Shown here in pieces: positions 1 to 6,553 of a DNA stretch of 6,830 bases. The DNA comes from an uncultured bacterium (GTDB lineage Bacteria > Chloroflexota > Anaerolineae > JACIWP01). The notes under the pieces were generated by a model. It did not search any database, was not told where the DNA came from, and saw only the letters and a list, made by a program, of their open reading frames with translations. A program made the translations under genes and the position numbers. The stretch spans positions 1 through 6,830 of the forward strand of contig CAIQJD010000647.1 in NCBI GenBank assembly GCA_903872005.1, read 5' to 3'. Numbering within the stretch: position 1 is the first letter of the stretch; every line of letters begins with the position of its first letter.

Positions 1-58
1 CGCCCGATGGTGCGACGGGCGTCTCGCACGTATCGGCCTTATGCACTGACACAGGCAT
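1..58 (-). CDS. Probable 5' end of a further minus-strand gene (runs off left edge)
   Basis: An ATG at 58 opens a frame of 19 codons without a stop to the window edge (MPVSVHKADTCETPVAPSG). A good ribosome binding sequence, GAGGGAGA, sits directly upstream, with GAGG 6 bases before the ATG. The gene would start 69 bases after the stop of the cysteine hydrolase, on the same strand, with a perfect 8-bp dyad in the gap. The peptide is too short to name a family. The frame could be chance, since 19 open codons prove little; the ribosome binding site and position are the support. Confidence 0.45.
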   Translation of the reverse strand, partial: MPVSVHKADTCETPVAPSG

Positions 59-92
59 CTTCTCCCTCGGTTGGTTGCCCGGCGCACCGTCA

Positions 93-113
93 AGTCATAC
101 CAGAAGTATGACT
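93..113. repeat. Perfect 8-bp dyad between two minus-strand genes
   Basis: AGTCATAC and GTATGACT (93-100 and 106-113) are perfect inverted repeats around the five bases CAGAA. The dyad starts 14 bases after the hydrolase stop and lies 35-55 bases upstream of the probable start at 58. With 3 G/C pairs in each arm and no U-run it is a weak terminator. The spacing and the overlap with a TTGACG on the minus strand (93-88) make an operator for the left gene as likely, though no -10 follows at proper distance. Confidence 0.4.
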
Positions 114-127
114 CTGCTTACGCCGGC

Positions 128-625
128 CTATTCCAACACCCGCTTCAACGCCCGGTACGAAATCACGTCACTGATGCTCTCGACAAACTTGATGTTCTCC
201 GCCACGTTGCTGGCCAAAGCATCGCGCAACAGGATCGACGTCAGATCAGCGTCCTGCGCGCCCCGATAGGTGGACAGCACACAATACTCGGCGCAGAAAC
301 CGGTGATGATGACGGTATCCACGCCCAGCCGGCGCAACTGCTCTTCCAGCGCCGTCTTGGTGAACGCATTCCCGTACGTCTTGTGTATGTGCGCGTCCGT
401 GACCAGGATGTTCAAATCGTCGGGCAAGTCGAAACCCGTCGCGCCCGGCACAAGCTTATCTTGCTCATCCATGTGCTGAATGCAAAAGATCGGCAGACCA
501 TGCGCTCGAAACAGGGCGATGGCCGCATTGATGGTCTCAACGGCATCTGTGAGCGACTGCGCGGTCTGCTGACCGAAGGTGTAGAACTGCTTCTGCACAT
601 CAATCACCAACAGGGCTGGCTTCAT
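128..625 (-). CDS. Isochorismatase-family cysteine hydrolase
   Basis: This 165-residue protein is near the normal length of the small cysteine hydrolases (isochorismatase, nicotinamidase, YecD/YcaC-like), which cleave amides, vinyl ethers or related bonds in the cytoplasm through a Cys nucleophile. The triad is complete: D9 in LLVIDVQKQF, K82 in IHKTYGNAF, and C115 in TGFCAEYCVLST, with the expected 'TG--(T/A)E-CV-ST-RgA' surroundings. The AFTKTALEEQLRRLGVDTV helix-strand before the nucleophile is typical. The D-x-H...H metal site of true nicotinamidases is not obvious (only H51 in QHMDEQD), so an isochorismatase-like or uncharacterised amidase/hydrolase is more likely than PncA. I choose the ATG at 625 over a GTG at 631 because GAGGT lies 8 bases upstream of the ATG but only 2 bases from the GTG. 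GC content and GCCGGC density are visibly lower than in the glycosyltransferase cassette. The substrate is unknown. Confidence 0.88.
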   Translation of the reverse strand: MKPALLVIDVQKQFYTFGQQTAQSLTDAVETINAAIALFRAHGLPIFCIQHMDEQDKLVPGATGFDLPDDLNILVTDAHIHKTYGNAFTKTALEEQLRRLGVDTVIITGFCAEYCVLSTYRGAQDADLTSILLRDALASNVAENIKFVESISDVISYRALKRVLE

Positions 626-633
626 ATCCACCT

Positions 634-638
634 ACCTC
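634..638 (-). promoter_or_regulatory. Ribosome binding site deciding the cysteine hydrolase start
   Basis: GAGGT is placed 8 bases before the ATG at 625. The alternative GTG at 631 would leave only 2 bases, so the ATG is preferred and the protein loses two residues compared with the longest frame. Confidence 0.65.
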
Positions 639-691
639 ATCTCATCCGCTTCAAACTGCCGCACCTGCGGCGCGACGATCGCGAAGTTCGT

Positions 692-739
692 AGGGTGCGC
701 CCTGGCGCACCTTCCTGCCGGCGCGCCAGGGCGCACCCT
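692..739. repeat. GC-rich palindromic REP-like element
   Basis: A perfect 17-bp inverted repeat (692-708 against 723-739) flanks a 14-base centre. The left arm is part of a smaller palindrome at 694-711: GGTGCGCC, two bases, GGCGCACC. The right half repeats this module in inverse orientation with one changed base (GGCGCGCC). Two head-to-head copies of a short palindrome in a spacer are the layout of REP/BIME-type dispersed repeats. It lies between the small ORF and the cysteine hydrolase and could form a stable hairpin in their transcript. Dispersal elsewhere in the genome cannot be tested here. Confidence 0.6.
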
Positions 740-744
740 GCCGG

Positions 745-942
745 CTACCACGATTGGCTGTCCATGGAAGCGACCTGGAGCTTGATGATCTCCATCTCCA
801 TCGCGGACGCCTCCGCCGCATACCCTTGATCGAGGAGCGCGGTCACTTCGGCCGGCTGGCGCGTAGCCACATAGGCGGCGATAGCCTCCGTATACAACAT
901 GCACCCGTTGCGTGTTGCAGCGTGGGCCGCGCCCCACACCAT
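745..942 (-). CDS. Small unrecognised protein, possibly a gene remnant
   Basis: This 65-codon frame (or 51 codons from the internal ATG at 900) ends in TAG. The stretch MLYTEAIAAYVATRQPAEVT and the following LLDQGYAAEASAMEMEIIKL have a balanced, strongly helical composition unlike the Arg/Gly/Pro-rich shadow frames around them, which is my main reason for listing it. I recognise no family, signal peptide or membrane segment. The ATG at 942 has GGGGG 6 bases upstream and lies about 40 bases after an extended -10 promoter candidate. The stop falls at the border of a GC-rich palindromic repeat. Just beyond that repeat, before the cysteine hydrolase, another frame reads NFAIVAPQVRQFEADEMR and stops. 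That may be the original C-terminus displaced by the repeat, making this a truncated gene. Chance is not excluded. Confidence 0.4.
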   Translation of the reverse strand: MVWGAAHAATRNGCMLYTEAIAAYVATRQPAEVTALLDQGYAAEASAMEMEIIKLQVASMDSQSW

Positions 943-989
943 GCAATGCCCCCATGCCGGCGGGGGGCTAGAAATACGTCACTACGCCT

Positions 990-998
990 ACTATAGCA
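990..998 (-). promoter_or_regulatory. Candidate extended -10 promoter
   Basis: The minus strand reads TGCTATAGT, a TGn-TATAAT-type extended -10 with one mismatch in the hexamer, and it is one of the few AT-rich spots in a GC-rich region. No good -35 lies 16-18 bases upstream (the best is GTCGCG), as is common for extended -10 promoters. Transcription would start near 983, before the small ORF and the cysteine hydrolase, and separate them from the glycosyltransferase cassette. Confidence 0.4.
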
Positions 999-1032
999 CA
1001 ACACCGGCCGGCCGCGACCGCCATTTCGCCAG

Positions 1033-1077
1033 CCGCGCCGCCCACATGATAGCGCACTTTCATGGTTGGCGGCGCGG
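1033..1077 (-). terminator. Stem-loop after the glycosyltransferase cassette, possible terminator
   Basis: A perfect 10-bp inverted repeat (1033-1042 with 1068-1077; CCGCGCCGCC against GGCGGCGCGG) encloses a second 5-bp inverted repeat (CATGA/TCATG at 1045-1049 and 1060-1064) with a 10-base loop. It begins 7 bases after the stop codon of the last cassette gene. No U-run follows on the minus strand, so it is not a classical intrinsic terminator. It may instead act as a 3'-end stabilising hairpin. Confidence 0.4.
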
Positions 1078-1084
1078 GATTCGG

Positions 1085-2092
1085 TCAACGCGGGTTAACC
1101 AGCCGGCGCAGGAGCCAGCCCCACGGCCGGCGCCGGCGCGCCAGCGCGGCGCGGCGCGTCTCCGGGTGGATGGCGTAGTGCCACAGGGCGGCCGGAAAAT
1201 AGAGCAGCGTCAGGATCAAGAGGCCCAGGCCGGCCGCCAGCCGGCGCGGCAGCGAGCCGGGGAATTCCCATGGCTTGAGCAGACAGCCGACGCAGACGAA
1301 GGGCGCGAAGAGCAGGAACTCCGTCAGGTACATATTCTTGAGATAGGAGCGCCAGCCATTGCGGGCCACCAAGCGCGCCATGCGCCAGGCTTTGCGCGTA
1401 TTCTCCAGGGTGTTGCGCTGATAGTGGCGCATGACGGCCGCCGGCGTCATCATGATGCGATAGCCCTGCGCGTTGGCGCGCAATCCCAGGTCGCGATCCT
1501 CAGCATAAATGAAGAAGGTCTCGTCGAAGGCGTCGCCGGCCTCTTCCAGCCAGGCGCGCCGCACCATGGCCGTGGCCCCGGAGACGAAGAGCGTCTCGAC
1601 CGGCGCGGCGTCGCGCCGCACCGGGTAATAGCGCACGAAGCCCCAGCGGCACACGTCGGAGAAGAGGAGCCGGCTCTCACTATCGCCGGCGCGCTGCCCC
1701 CAGGGATAGATTTGCGCCGCATGCACGGCGGCCACATCCGGCTGCCCCTCGGCGGCGGCCAACATCTGCGAGAGCCAGGCCGGCTCGACCTCGGTGTCGG
1801 CGTTCAGAAAGACGATCCATTCGCCGCGCGCCCGCCGCGCGCCCTGGTTATTGCCCCGGGCGAAGCCATAGTTGTCGTCCAGGGGGACCAGCCGCACGCG
1901 CGGCGCGTAGCGCAGGGTCAGCTCGCGGCTGGCGTCGGTGGAAGCGTTGTCCACGACGATGATCTCATAGGCGCCGGCCGGCAAGTCTTGGGCCAGCACC
2001 GCATCGAGGCAGCGCTGAATCTGATGCGCCTCGTTCCGCATGACGATGACGACGCTGGCGCGCACGCCGCCGGCCGGCCCATGGGCGCTCAT
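1085..2092 (-). CDS. Family-2 glycosyltransferase, WbbL/rhamnosyltransferase-like
   Basis: This is a 335-residue protein. The GT-A fold is evident from SVVIVMRNE at 13-21, VVDNASTD at 46-53 (nucleotide binding), NYGFARGNNQGA at 74-85, the FLNADTEVEP metal-binding motif (N97, D99), and FIYAEDRDLGLRA at 194-206, where E198/D199 are candidate catalytic-base residues. This order is typical of rhamnosyltransferase WbbL-like GT2 enzymes of O-antigen or surface polysaccharide assembly. Two hydrophobic stretches near the C-terminus (about 257-272 and 285-305) and a very basic tail (RRAALARRRRPW) suggest anchoring on the cytoplasmic side of the membrane. The start ATG overlaps the upstream stop as ATGA and has GGGAGGG a few bases before it, so translation is probably coupled to the preceding glycosyltransferase. 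It is the last gene of the cassette; a dyad follows its stop. The donor and acceptor sugars are unknown; 'rhamnosyl' is only the nearest family label. Confidence 0.9.
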   Translation of the reverse strand: MSAHGPAGGVRASVVIVMRNEAHQIQRCLDAVLAQDLPAGAYEIIVVDNASTDASRELTLRYAPRVRLVPLDDNYGFARGNNQGARRARGEWIVFLNADTEVEPAWLSQMLAAAEGQPDVAAVHAAQIYPWGQRAGDSESRLLFSDVCRWGFVRYYPVRRDAAPVETLFVSGATAMVRRAWLEEAGDAFDETFFIYAEDRDLGLRANAQGYRIMMTPAAVMRHYQRNTLENTRKAWRMARLVARNGWRSYLKNMYLTEFLLFAPFVCVGCLLKPWEFPGSLPRRLAAGLGLLILTLLYFPAALWHYAIHPETRRAALARRRRPWGWLLRRLVNPR

Positions 2093-3060
2093 CGGCCCTC
2101 CCTGGCAGCGGCGTCGCCCTGCATCTCCAGGCGTTTCACCCGCAACAAGATGCTCTCGTTCAGCCGGCGGTTGGCGGCAATCAAGTCGGCCACTATGCCG
2201 ATGAGGCTGACCTGGATGCCGGCGGTCAGCAGCACGCCGGCCAGGATCACCGACTGAATGTGGCCCAGGGCCTGCCCCGTCCCCTGGAGCATGAAGGCGA
2301 CGTAGCGCAGCGCCAGGGCCAGGCCGACGAGAAACATGATCGCGCCGGCGGTCACGAAGATACGCAACGGCTGATACATGGCGTAAATTCGCAGAATGGT
2401 CGCGCCCGAATAGAACAGATAGCGCGACAGTCGGCTGATCAGCCGGCTCTCGCGCAACTTGGCATTGGTGCGGATCGGGACGTGCGTGATGGCGAGGCGC
2501 TGCTTGCCGGCCTGGATGATCGTCTCCAGCGTATACGAGAAGTCGGAGAAGATGTTCACCCGCAGCGCGGCCTCGCGGCTGTAGGCGCGGAAGCCGCTGG
2601 TGGCGTCGGGGATATCCGTGCTGGAGGCGCGGCGCACCACCCAGCTCCCCAGCTTTTGCAGCCGCTTCTTGAGCGGCGAGAAGTGCGCGATGCTATCGGT
2701 CTGGCGGTCGCCGATGACGATATCGGCCGCGCCGGCCAGGATCGGGGCGATGAGAGTGGGGATATCCGCGCCGGCGTACTGGTTGTCGCCGTCTGTGTTG
2801 ACGATGATGTCGGCGCCCTGGCGCAGGCTGGCGTCCAGGCCGGCCGCGAAGGCCGACGCCAGGCCGCGATTGCGCGTGAAGCGCACCACATGCTCGACCC
2901 CCAGCCCCTGCGCTATTTCGACGGTGCGGTCGGTGCAGCCATCGTCAATGATGAGCACCTCGATCTCGTCTACGCCGGCGATCTGGCGCGGGATGTCGGC
3001 CAGCGTTGCCGGCAGGGTCAGCTCTTCATTCAAACAGGGAATTTGCACAATCAGTTTCAC
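2089..3060 (-). CDS. Family-2 glycosyltransferase, DPM1/GtrB-like polyprenyl-phosphate sugar synthase
   Basis: This 323-residue GT-A enzyme probably moves a sugar from a nucleotide donor to polyprenyl phosphate on the cytoplasmic face. Visible motifs are IPCLNEE at 7-13, the donor-binding IIDDGCTD at 37-44, the DGDNQY metal site (D90, D92, Q94) and DATSGFRAYS at 152-161, all in the dolichol-phosphate mannosyltransferase pattern. Two transmembrane helices follow (about 233-256 and 270-293), then the NRRLNESILLRVKRLE tail usual in this subgroup. I place the start at a GTG in the GTGA overlap with the upstream stop: GGAGG lies 7 bases before it and the conserved first strand (KLIVQIPCLNEE) begins at once. 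The frame stays open far upstream, but that part is a shadow of the upstream gene. It likely supplies the lipid-linked donor for the neighbouring GT-C-like protein (inference). The sugar, such as mannose or glucose, cannot be told. Confidence 0.9.
   Translation of the reverse strand: MKLIVQIPCLNEELTLPATLADIPRQIAGVDEIEVLIIDDGCTDRTVEIAQGLGVEHVVRFTRNRGLASAFAAGLDASLRQGADIIVNTDGDNQYAGADIPTLIAPILAGAADIVIGDRQTDSIAHFSPLKKRLQKLGSWVVRRASSTDIPDATSGFRAYSREAALRVNIFSDFSYTLETIIQAGKQRLAITHVPIRTNAKLRESRLISRLSRYLFYSGATILRIYAMYQPLRIFVTAGAIMFLVGLALALRYVAFMLQGTGQALGHIQSVILAGVLLTAGIQVSLIGIVADLIAANRRLNESILLRVKRLEMQGDAAAREGR
2096..2102 (-). promoter_or_regulatory. Ribosome binding site within upstream coding sequence
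   Basis: GGGAGGG (core GGAGG) ends 3 bases before the ATG at 2092 and is embedded in the last codons of the DPM1-like gene. With the ATGA overlap it indicates coupled translation of the second glycosyltransferase. Confidence 0.7.
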
Positions 3061-6000
3061 TGCAATGCCTCCAACGGCAAAAGCCAGGTCTGCGCGACGC
3101 CGATGGCCCCGGCGCCATCGAGCAGCGCCGGGCAAACGGAGATATTCCGCACGCCGGCGGGGACCGCGACCGCGCGCGCATACATCGTCCACGTCGGCGC
3201 AGATTGCGCCAGCCAAAGCCCCACGTCGCCGCGCTGGATGAAGCGCCAACGCCGATAGTCCCAATACATGAGCCGGGCCGGCGCCGCGCCGTCCGTCTCG
3301 ATCCAGACGCGCGCCGCAAAGAGGTAGCGCCGGCCGGGCTGCACGGCGATGGTCTGGCACAGGCCGCCATCTGCATCCGGGTTGGTCGAGCGCAAAGTGA
3401 CCGCCCGGCCGGCGCGCACGGCCGCCGGCCGCTCCCAGGAAATCTGGGGCTTGAAATCGGTCCCCGTGCTGCGCCAATCGGTCAGCGTCTTGGCCTCCAG
3501 CCGGGGATCTCGCAGCAAGTTTTGGGCCGCCAGCGCGGCGTTGCCCGGCGCGTCGGCGGGGCCGAGCAGCGCGCCGGCGAACCGCGCGCCCCAGCGCAGA
3601 TCCAGCGTCGCGCCCTGCGCCGCGCCGGACACATCGGTCAGCCGCAGGGCCAGGGCGAAGGTCTCGGCCGACATCCCGACGCTCGCGCGCCGCGCGCCGG
3701 CCTCGGCCGGCGCCAGGCTCGCCCAGAAGACCTGATCTGCCGGCGCGTCGGCCCCTCCGTCGCGCCGAAAGGCCGTCAGGCGCAGCGGCCCCTGGCGTCC
3801 GTCGGGCAGCGTCAGCGCCAGTTGGGTCAGAAGGCCGGCCGGGATCACTTCCGAGGCGAGGGTCTGCATGCCGGCCGGCGTCTCGACCATGACCGCGACC
3901 AGGACGCTCCCCGCGCCGGCGTTGTGGACGACCGGATACAGGGCGGCGCCGGCCGGCAGGGCCGCGCCCCCGCCGGCGATGACCGTGTCATAGGGCTGGG
4001 CGACCGCGGCCAACGGCCAGCCGCCGAGGATCAACGTCGCCGCGCCGGCGCGGCCTTCGGCCGGCCGTTGCAGCGCGTAGAGTTGCTGATGGATGAATTC
4101 CAGCGCGCCGGCGCGCAGCTCGGCCCGCAAATCCTCGGCCAGATGAGCATTCCAGCGCAGCCAGGGCTGCAAGGCGGCCGGCCAATCGGGCTGCCAGGCG
4201 GCGCTTTCCAGGGCTTCGGCGGCCTGGCGATAGAGCGTCGCCGCTTCGTCGGGCCGGCCGGCCGCCTCGCGGCACCAGGCGACGCCGACGGCCGGCAGCG
4301 CCGCCTGGGGATCGCGCTGGGCGGCGACCTCGAACTCGGCGCAGGCCGCGTCGCGCGCGCCGCGCGCCAGGGCCAGTTGGCCGCGCCCCACGCCGGCCAA
4401 CGCGTCTTGCCCCGTCAGATTGACCAGATAAATGCTGTGCTGCGCCGACTCGAAGACTTTCGGGTAGCTGAGCGGGAACTGCTCCAGGCTATCGTGCGCC
4501 CGGCGCGCCCCGCTGGGGGTAGCCGGCCCCTGGCTCAACATGATGAGGTTGACGCCGAGGCTTTGCAGGCTCTGTGTGAAGCCGGCGTCCTCGGCCGTCG
4601 CGCCGGCGACCATGTCCACCAGCGCGCCGCGCGCCAGGGCTTCGCCTTGCCGTTCTGGCGGCAAATGCTCTTGCGCCCCCGTGACGCCCATGCGCGTGAC
4701 CAGGGTGCGCGCCAGTCCCCAGATGGCGGCGATGTGGACGGTCTCTTTCAAGGGGGCCAACACCAGGGGAGCGTCCATGGCGGAGACGGCCGGCGCGGTC
4801 GTCTCCAGGGCCTGGCGCAAGGCCGGGTCGGTGCTGCCCAGGTCCAGCCCGCTATAGCTGACGGCCGAGAGGACCAGGGAGACCAGGATGGCCGCGCCGC
4901 CGGCCGCCCCGACGCCAATCAGCGCGGCGCGCGCCGCTGCGGCGCGCCGGCCGAGCGCAGCCCAGACCCGTTGGGCCAGCCCCTGTAGCGCCGGCCAATA
5001 GTGGGCCAGGACAAAGGCGATGGTCAGGGCCGGCAGCGCAATCCAGTACATGCGAAAGATGACGCGGAAATCCAGGAACTTGCCGATCAGGTTGGGCGCG
5101 CCGGGGACGAAGAGGAGGAAGAGCGGCCCCACCTGATTGCCCAGCAGGAGCGCGACGGCGGCGTCGCGCCGGCGCGTCAGCAGCAGGAAGGGCGTCGCCA
5201 ACAGGCCGGCGATGGTCAGCGGGAAGAAGACCAGCGCCGGATTCACGAGATACAGGCCGCTCTGGCCCAGATAGACGATGCGGTTGACCTCTTCTTTGGC
5301 CGCCATGTACTCTTGCCAGCCGATTCCGCCCGGCGTTGGGCCGAGCCGGGTCGTGGCGACGATGGTCAGGGCGACGAAGATGCACAGGGGGACGAGGGAA
5401 ACGCTGACCCAGAAGAGCCGCGTCGTTTGCGAGCGCGGCAGGCGCAGCAGCAGCGCCATGAGGAAGAAGAGGCCGCACGAGAGCATCAGCAGGGCGTAAG
5501 CCATGCCGTGCGTGGCGACCATCCCCAGGACGGCGATGAAGGCCCCGATCCAGGCCGGCCGGCTGCGCCGCCGGATCGCCATCAGGATCAGCGCCCAGAC
5601 CACCGGCAATATGATGAAGAAGGCGATGGTCTTATCTTCGGAGGTGCGTATCAGCAGATAATGGCCGGGTTGGTGGATGGCCGGCGAGTAGAGATAGGCC
5701 ATGATTTGCAGGCCGACGGCGGCCAGGGCGCGCCGGGCGCTGCCCAGGAGTTCTTGGGAGAGGCCGAAGGTCGCCAGGAGGGCCAGGATGGCGCACAGGG
5801 GATCCAGCAGCTCCGGCGCGTGGAAGGCCGGCTCGACGCCGCCGGTCTGGCCCACGAAGGCCAGATTCACCAGCCAGACCTCGTAGCGCATGCGCGGCGT
5901 CACCGGCGCGCTTTCGCCCAGGAACGGGTCCCAGATATTGATCGCCGGGCTATCGGCGTATTCGCGCAGGTAGGCGCGGTAAATCCAGTAGTCGGCCGTG

Positions 6001-6479
6001 CCGGTGGGCGCCCAGAAGACGATCAGGCCCACGAAGAGGGCCAGCAGGACGAGGACGAAGAGGCCAATCTGCCAATCGCGCCGGCGGAATTCCCAGACGC
6101 CGGCGCGCGGCGCGCCGCGGTTGAGGAGCAGCGCGACCAGGAGCGCCAGCAGCAGGCCGCTGACGATGAAATGGAGCGGGCGCAGGCTGAGATGCCGGCC
6201 GGCGATCAGCCAGCCGGCCGGGGCCAACAGGCCACAGGAGAGGGCGAACCAGAGCGGCGGCGAGAAGAGGCTGACGCGCGCGCCGCTAATATGTAGCCAT
6301 TCATCCAGCAGATAGCCGGGGAGGAGCAGGACGGCGATGACGGCGAGGGGGAAGCGCACGGCCGCCGGCAGCGCCAGGCGCAGCCCGGGCAGGCCGGGGA
6401 GCAGCACGACCAGCGCGCACAGCAGGGTGAAGAGGATCAGCAGGGAGCGGGGCCAGCGCCGGCGCGCGACAGTCATCAT
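3057..6479 (-). CDS. Multi-domain polytopic membrane protein: GT-C-like glycosyltransferase with TPR-like and carbohydrate-binding-like C-terminal regions
   Basis: This is an 1140-residue protein. A basic N-terminus (RRRWPR) precedes about 14-15 hydrophobic segments between residues 11 and 540 (for example 11-30, 34-55, 100-119, 136-156, 284-303, 355-376, 474-494, 519-540). The loop at 157-222 carries GTADYWIYRAYLREY and then DPFLGE. An acidic residue in such an early external loop is typical of GT-C enzymes, and D163 is my candidate catalytic acid. Residues 545-690 form a soluble alpha/beta stretch ending in YPKVFESAQHSIYLVNL, like the ends of many membrane mannosyltransferases. Residues 694-760 look like two TPR units, 812-925 are beta-rich, and 986-1140 (NLLRDPRLE, aromatic-rich strands) resemble a CBM4/9-type jelly roll. 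The first ATG is chosen because GAGGA lies 9 bases upstream; a second ATG follows directly. The stop overlaps the next gene as GTGA. The glycosyltransferase role is inferred from topology and neighbours; I do not recognise the exact family. Confidence 0.8.
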   Translation of the reverse strand: MMTVARRRWPRSLLILFTLLCALVVLLPGLPGLRLALPAAVRFPLAVIAVLLLPGYLLDEWLHISGARVSLFSPPLWFALSCGLLAPAGWLIAGRHLSLRPLHFIVSGLLLALLVALLLNRGAPRAGVWEFRRRDWQIGLFVLVLLALFVGLIVFWAPTGTADYWIYRAYLREYADSPAINIWDPFLGESAPVTPRMRYEVWLVNLAFVGQTGGVEPAFHAPELLDPLCAILALLATFGLSQELLGSARRALAAVGLQIMAYLYSPAIHQPGHYLLIRTSEDKTIAFFIILPVVWALILMAIRRRSRPAWIGAFIAVLGMVATHGMAYALLMLSCGLFFLMALLLRLPRSQTTRLFWVSVSLVPLCIFVALTIVATTRLGPTPGGIGWQEYMAAKEEVNRIVYLGQSGLYLVNPALVFFPLTIAGLLATPFLLLTRRRDAAVALLLGNQVGPLFLLFVPGAPNLIGKFLDFRVIFRMYWIALPALTIAFVLAHYWPALQGLAQRVWAALGRRAAAARAALIGVGAAGGAAILVSLVLSAVSYSGLDLGSTDPALRQALETTAPAVSAMDAPLVLAPLKETVHIAAIWGLARTLVTRMGVTGAQEHLPPERQGEALARGALVDMVAGATAEDAGFTQSLQSLGVNLIMLSQGPATPSGARRAHDSLEQFPLSYPKVFESAQHSIYLVNLTGQDALAGVGRGQLALARGARDAACAEFEVAAQRDPQAALPAVGVAWCREAAGRPDEAATLYRQAAEALESAAWQPDWPAALQPWLRWNAHLAEDLRAELRAGALEFIHQQLYALQRPAEGRAGAATLILGGWPLAAVAQPYDTVIAGGGAALPAGAALYPVVHNAGAGSVLVAVMVETPAGMQTLASEVIPAGLLTQLALTLPDGRQGPLRLTAFRRDGGADAPADQVFWASLAPAEAGARRASVGMSAETFALALRLTDVSGAAQGATLDLRWGARFAGALLGPADAPGNAALAAQNLLRDPRLEAKTLTDWRSTGTDFKPQISWERPAAVRAGRAVTLRSTNPDADGGLCQTIAVQPGRRYLFAARVWIETDGAAPARLMYWDYRRWRFIQRGDVGLWLAQSAPTWTMYARAVAVPAGVRNISVCPALLDGAGAIGVAQTWLLPLEALQ
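3068..3072 (-). promoter_or_regulatory. Ribosome binding site fixing a GTG start
   Basis: GGAGG lies within the 3' end of the large membrane-protein gene, 7 bases before the GTG at 3060. It decides the start of the DPM1-like glycosyltransferase, whose frame otherwise stays open for more than 400 bases upstream. Confidence 0.8.
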
Positions 6480-6553
6480 GGGTTATTGTCCTCTGGCGGC
6501 GCAGGCAGTCCAGTCGCTCATCGCCTGGCGCTCACATGTCTCGCCGCGCGCGA
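6480..6553 (-). other. Spacer between phosphatase-superfamily gene and membrane protein
   Basis: These 74 bases hold the ribosome binding sequence GAGGA (6489-6493). I see no convincing -10/-35 pair or terminator hairpin. That fits read-through from the upstream gene, so the four genes may form one transcript. Confidence 0.45.

Noticed and set aside
71..829. Plus-strand frame of 252 codons opposite the cysteine hydrolase
   Set aside because: The minus-strand hydrolase has a full catalytic triad; the plus frame has no recognisable features and crosses the spacer repeat.
632..955. Minus-strand frame of 107 codons covering the small ORF and the repeat
   Set aside because: Most of it is an Arg/Gly-rich shadow and it reads through the palindromic repeat. 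Only its last 18 residues look gene-like, and these are noted as a possible displaced tail.
899..2257. Plus-strand open frame of 452 codons
   Set aside because: It is antisense to the WbbL-like glycosyltransferase, whose motifs are clear, and its composition is that of a mirror frame.
2260..3258. Plus-strand open frame of 332 codons
   Set aside because: It mirrors the DPM1-like glycosyltransferase, which has full family motifs on the minus strand.
3061..3477. N-terminal extension of the DPM1-like glycosyltransferase to an ATG at 3477
   Set aside because: The extension overlaps the CBM-like end of the upstream gene in another frame, is Arg/Pro/Gly-rich without family similarity, and the family's first strand starts right at the GTG at 3060.
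3006..4988. Long plus-strand open frame of 660 codons
   Set aside because: It lies antisense to the membrane protein gene. Its translation is dominated by Arg, Gly, Ala, Gln, Pro and His with no recognisable motif, the usual mirror frame of a GC-rich gene.
5001..6296. Plus-strand open frame of 431 codons rich in Gln, Glu, Asp and Arg
   Set aside because: It is antisense to the transmembrane half of the membrane protein; hydrophobic codons read backwards give this polar composition.
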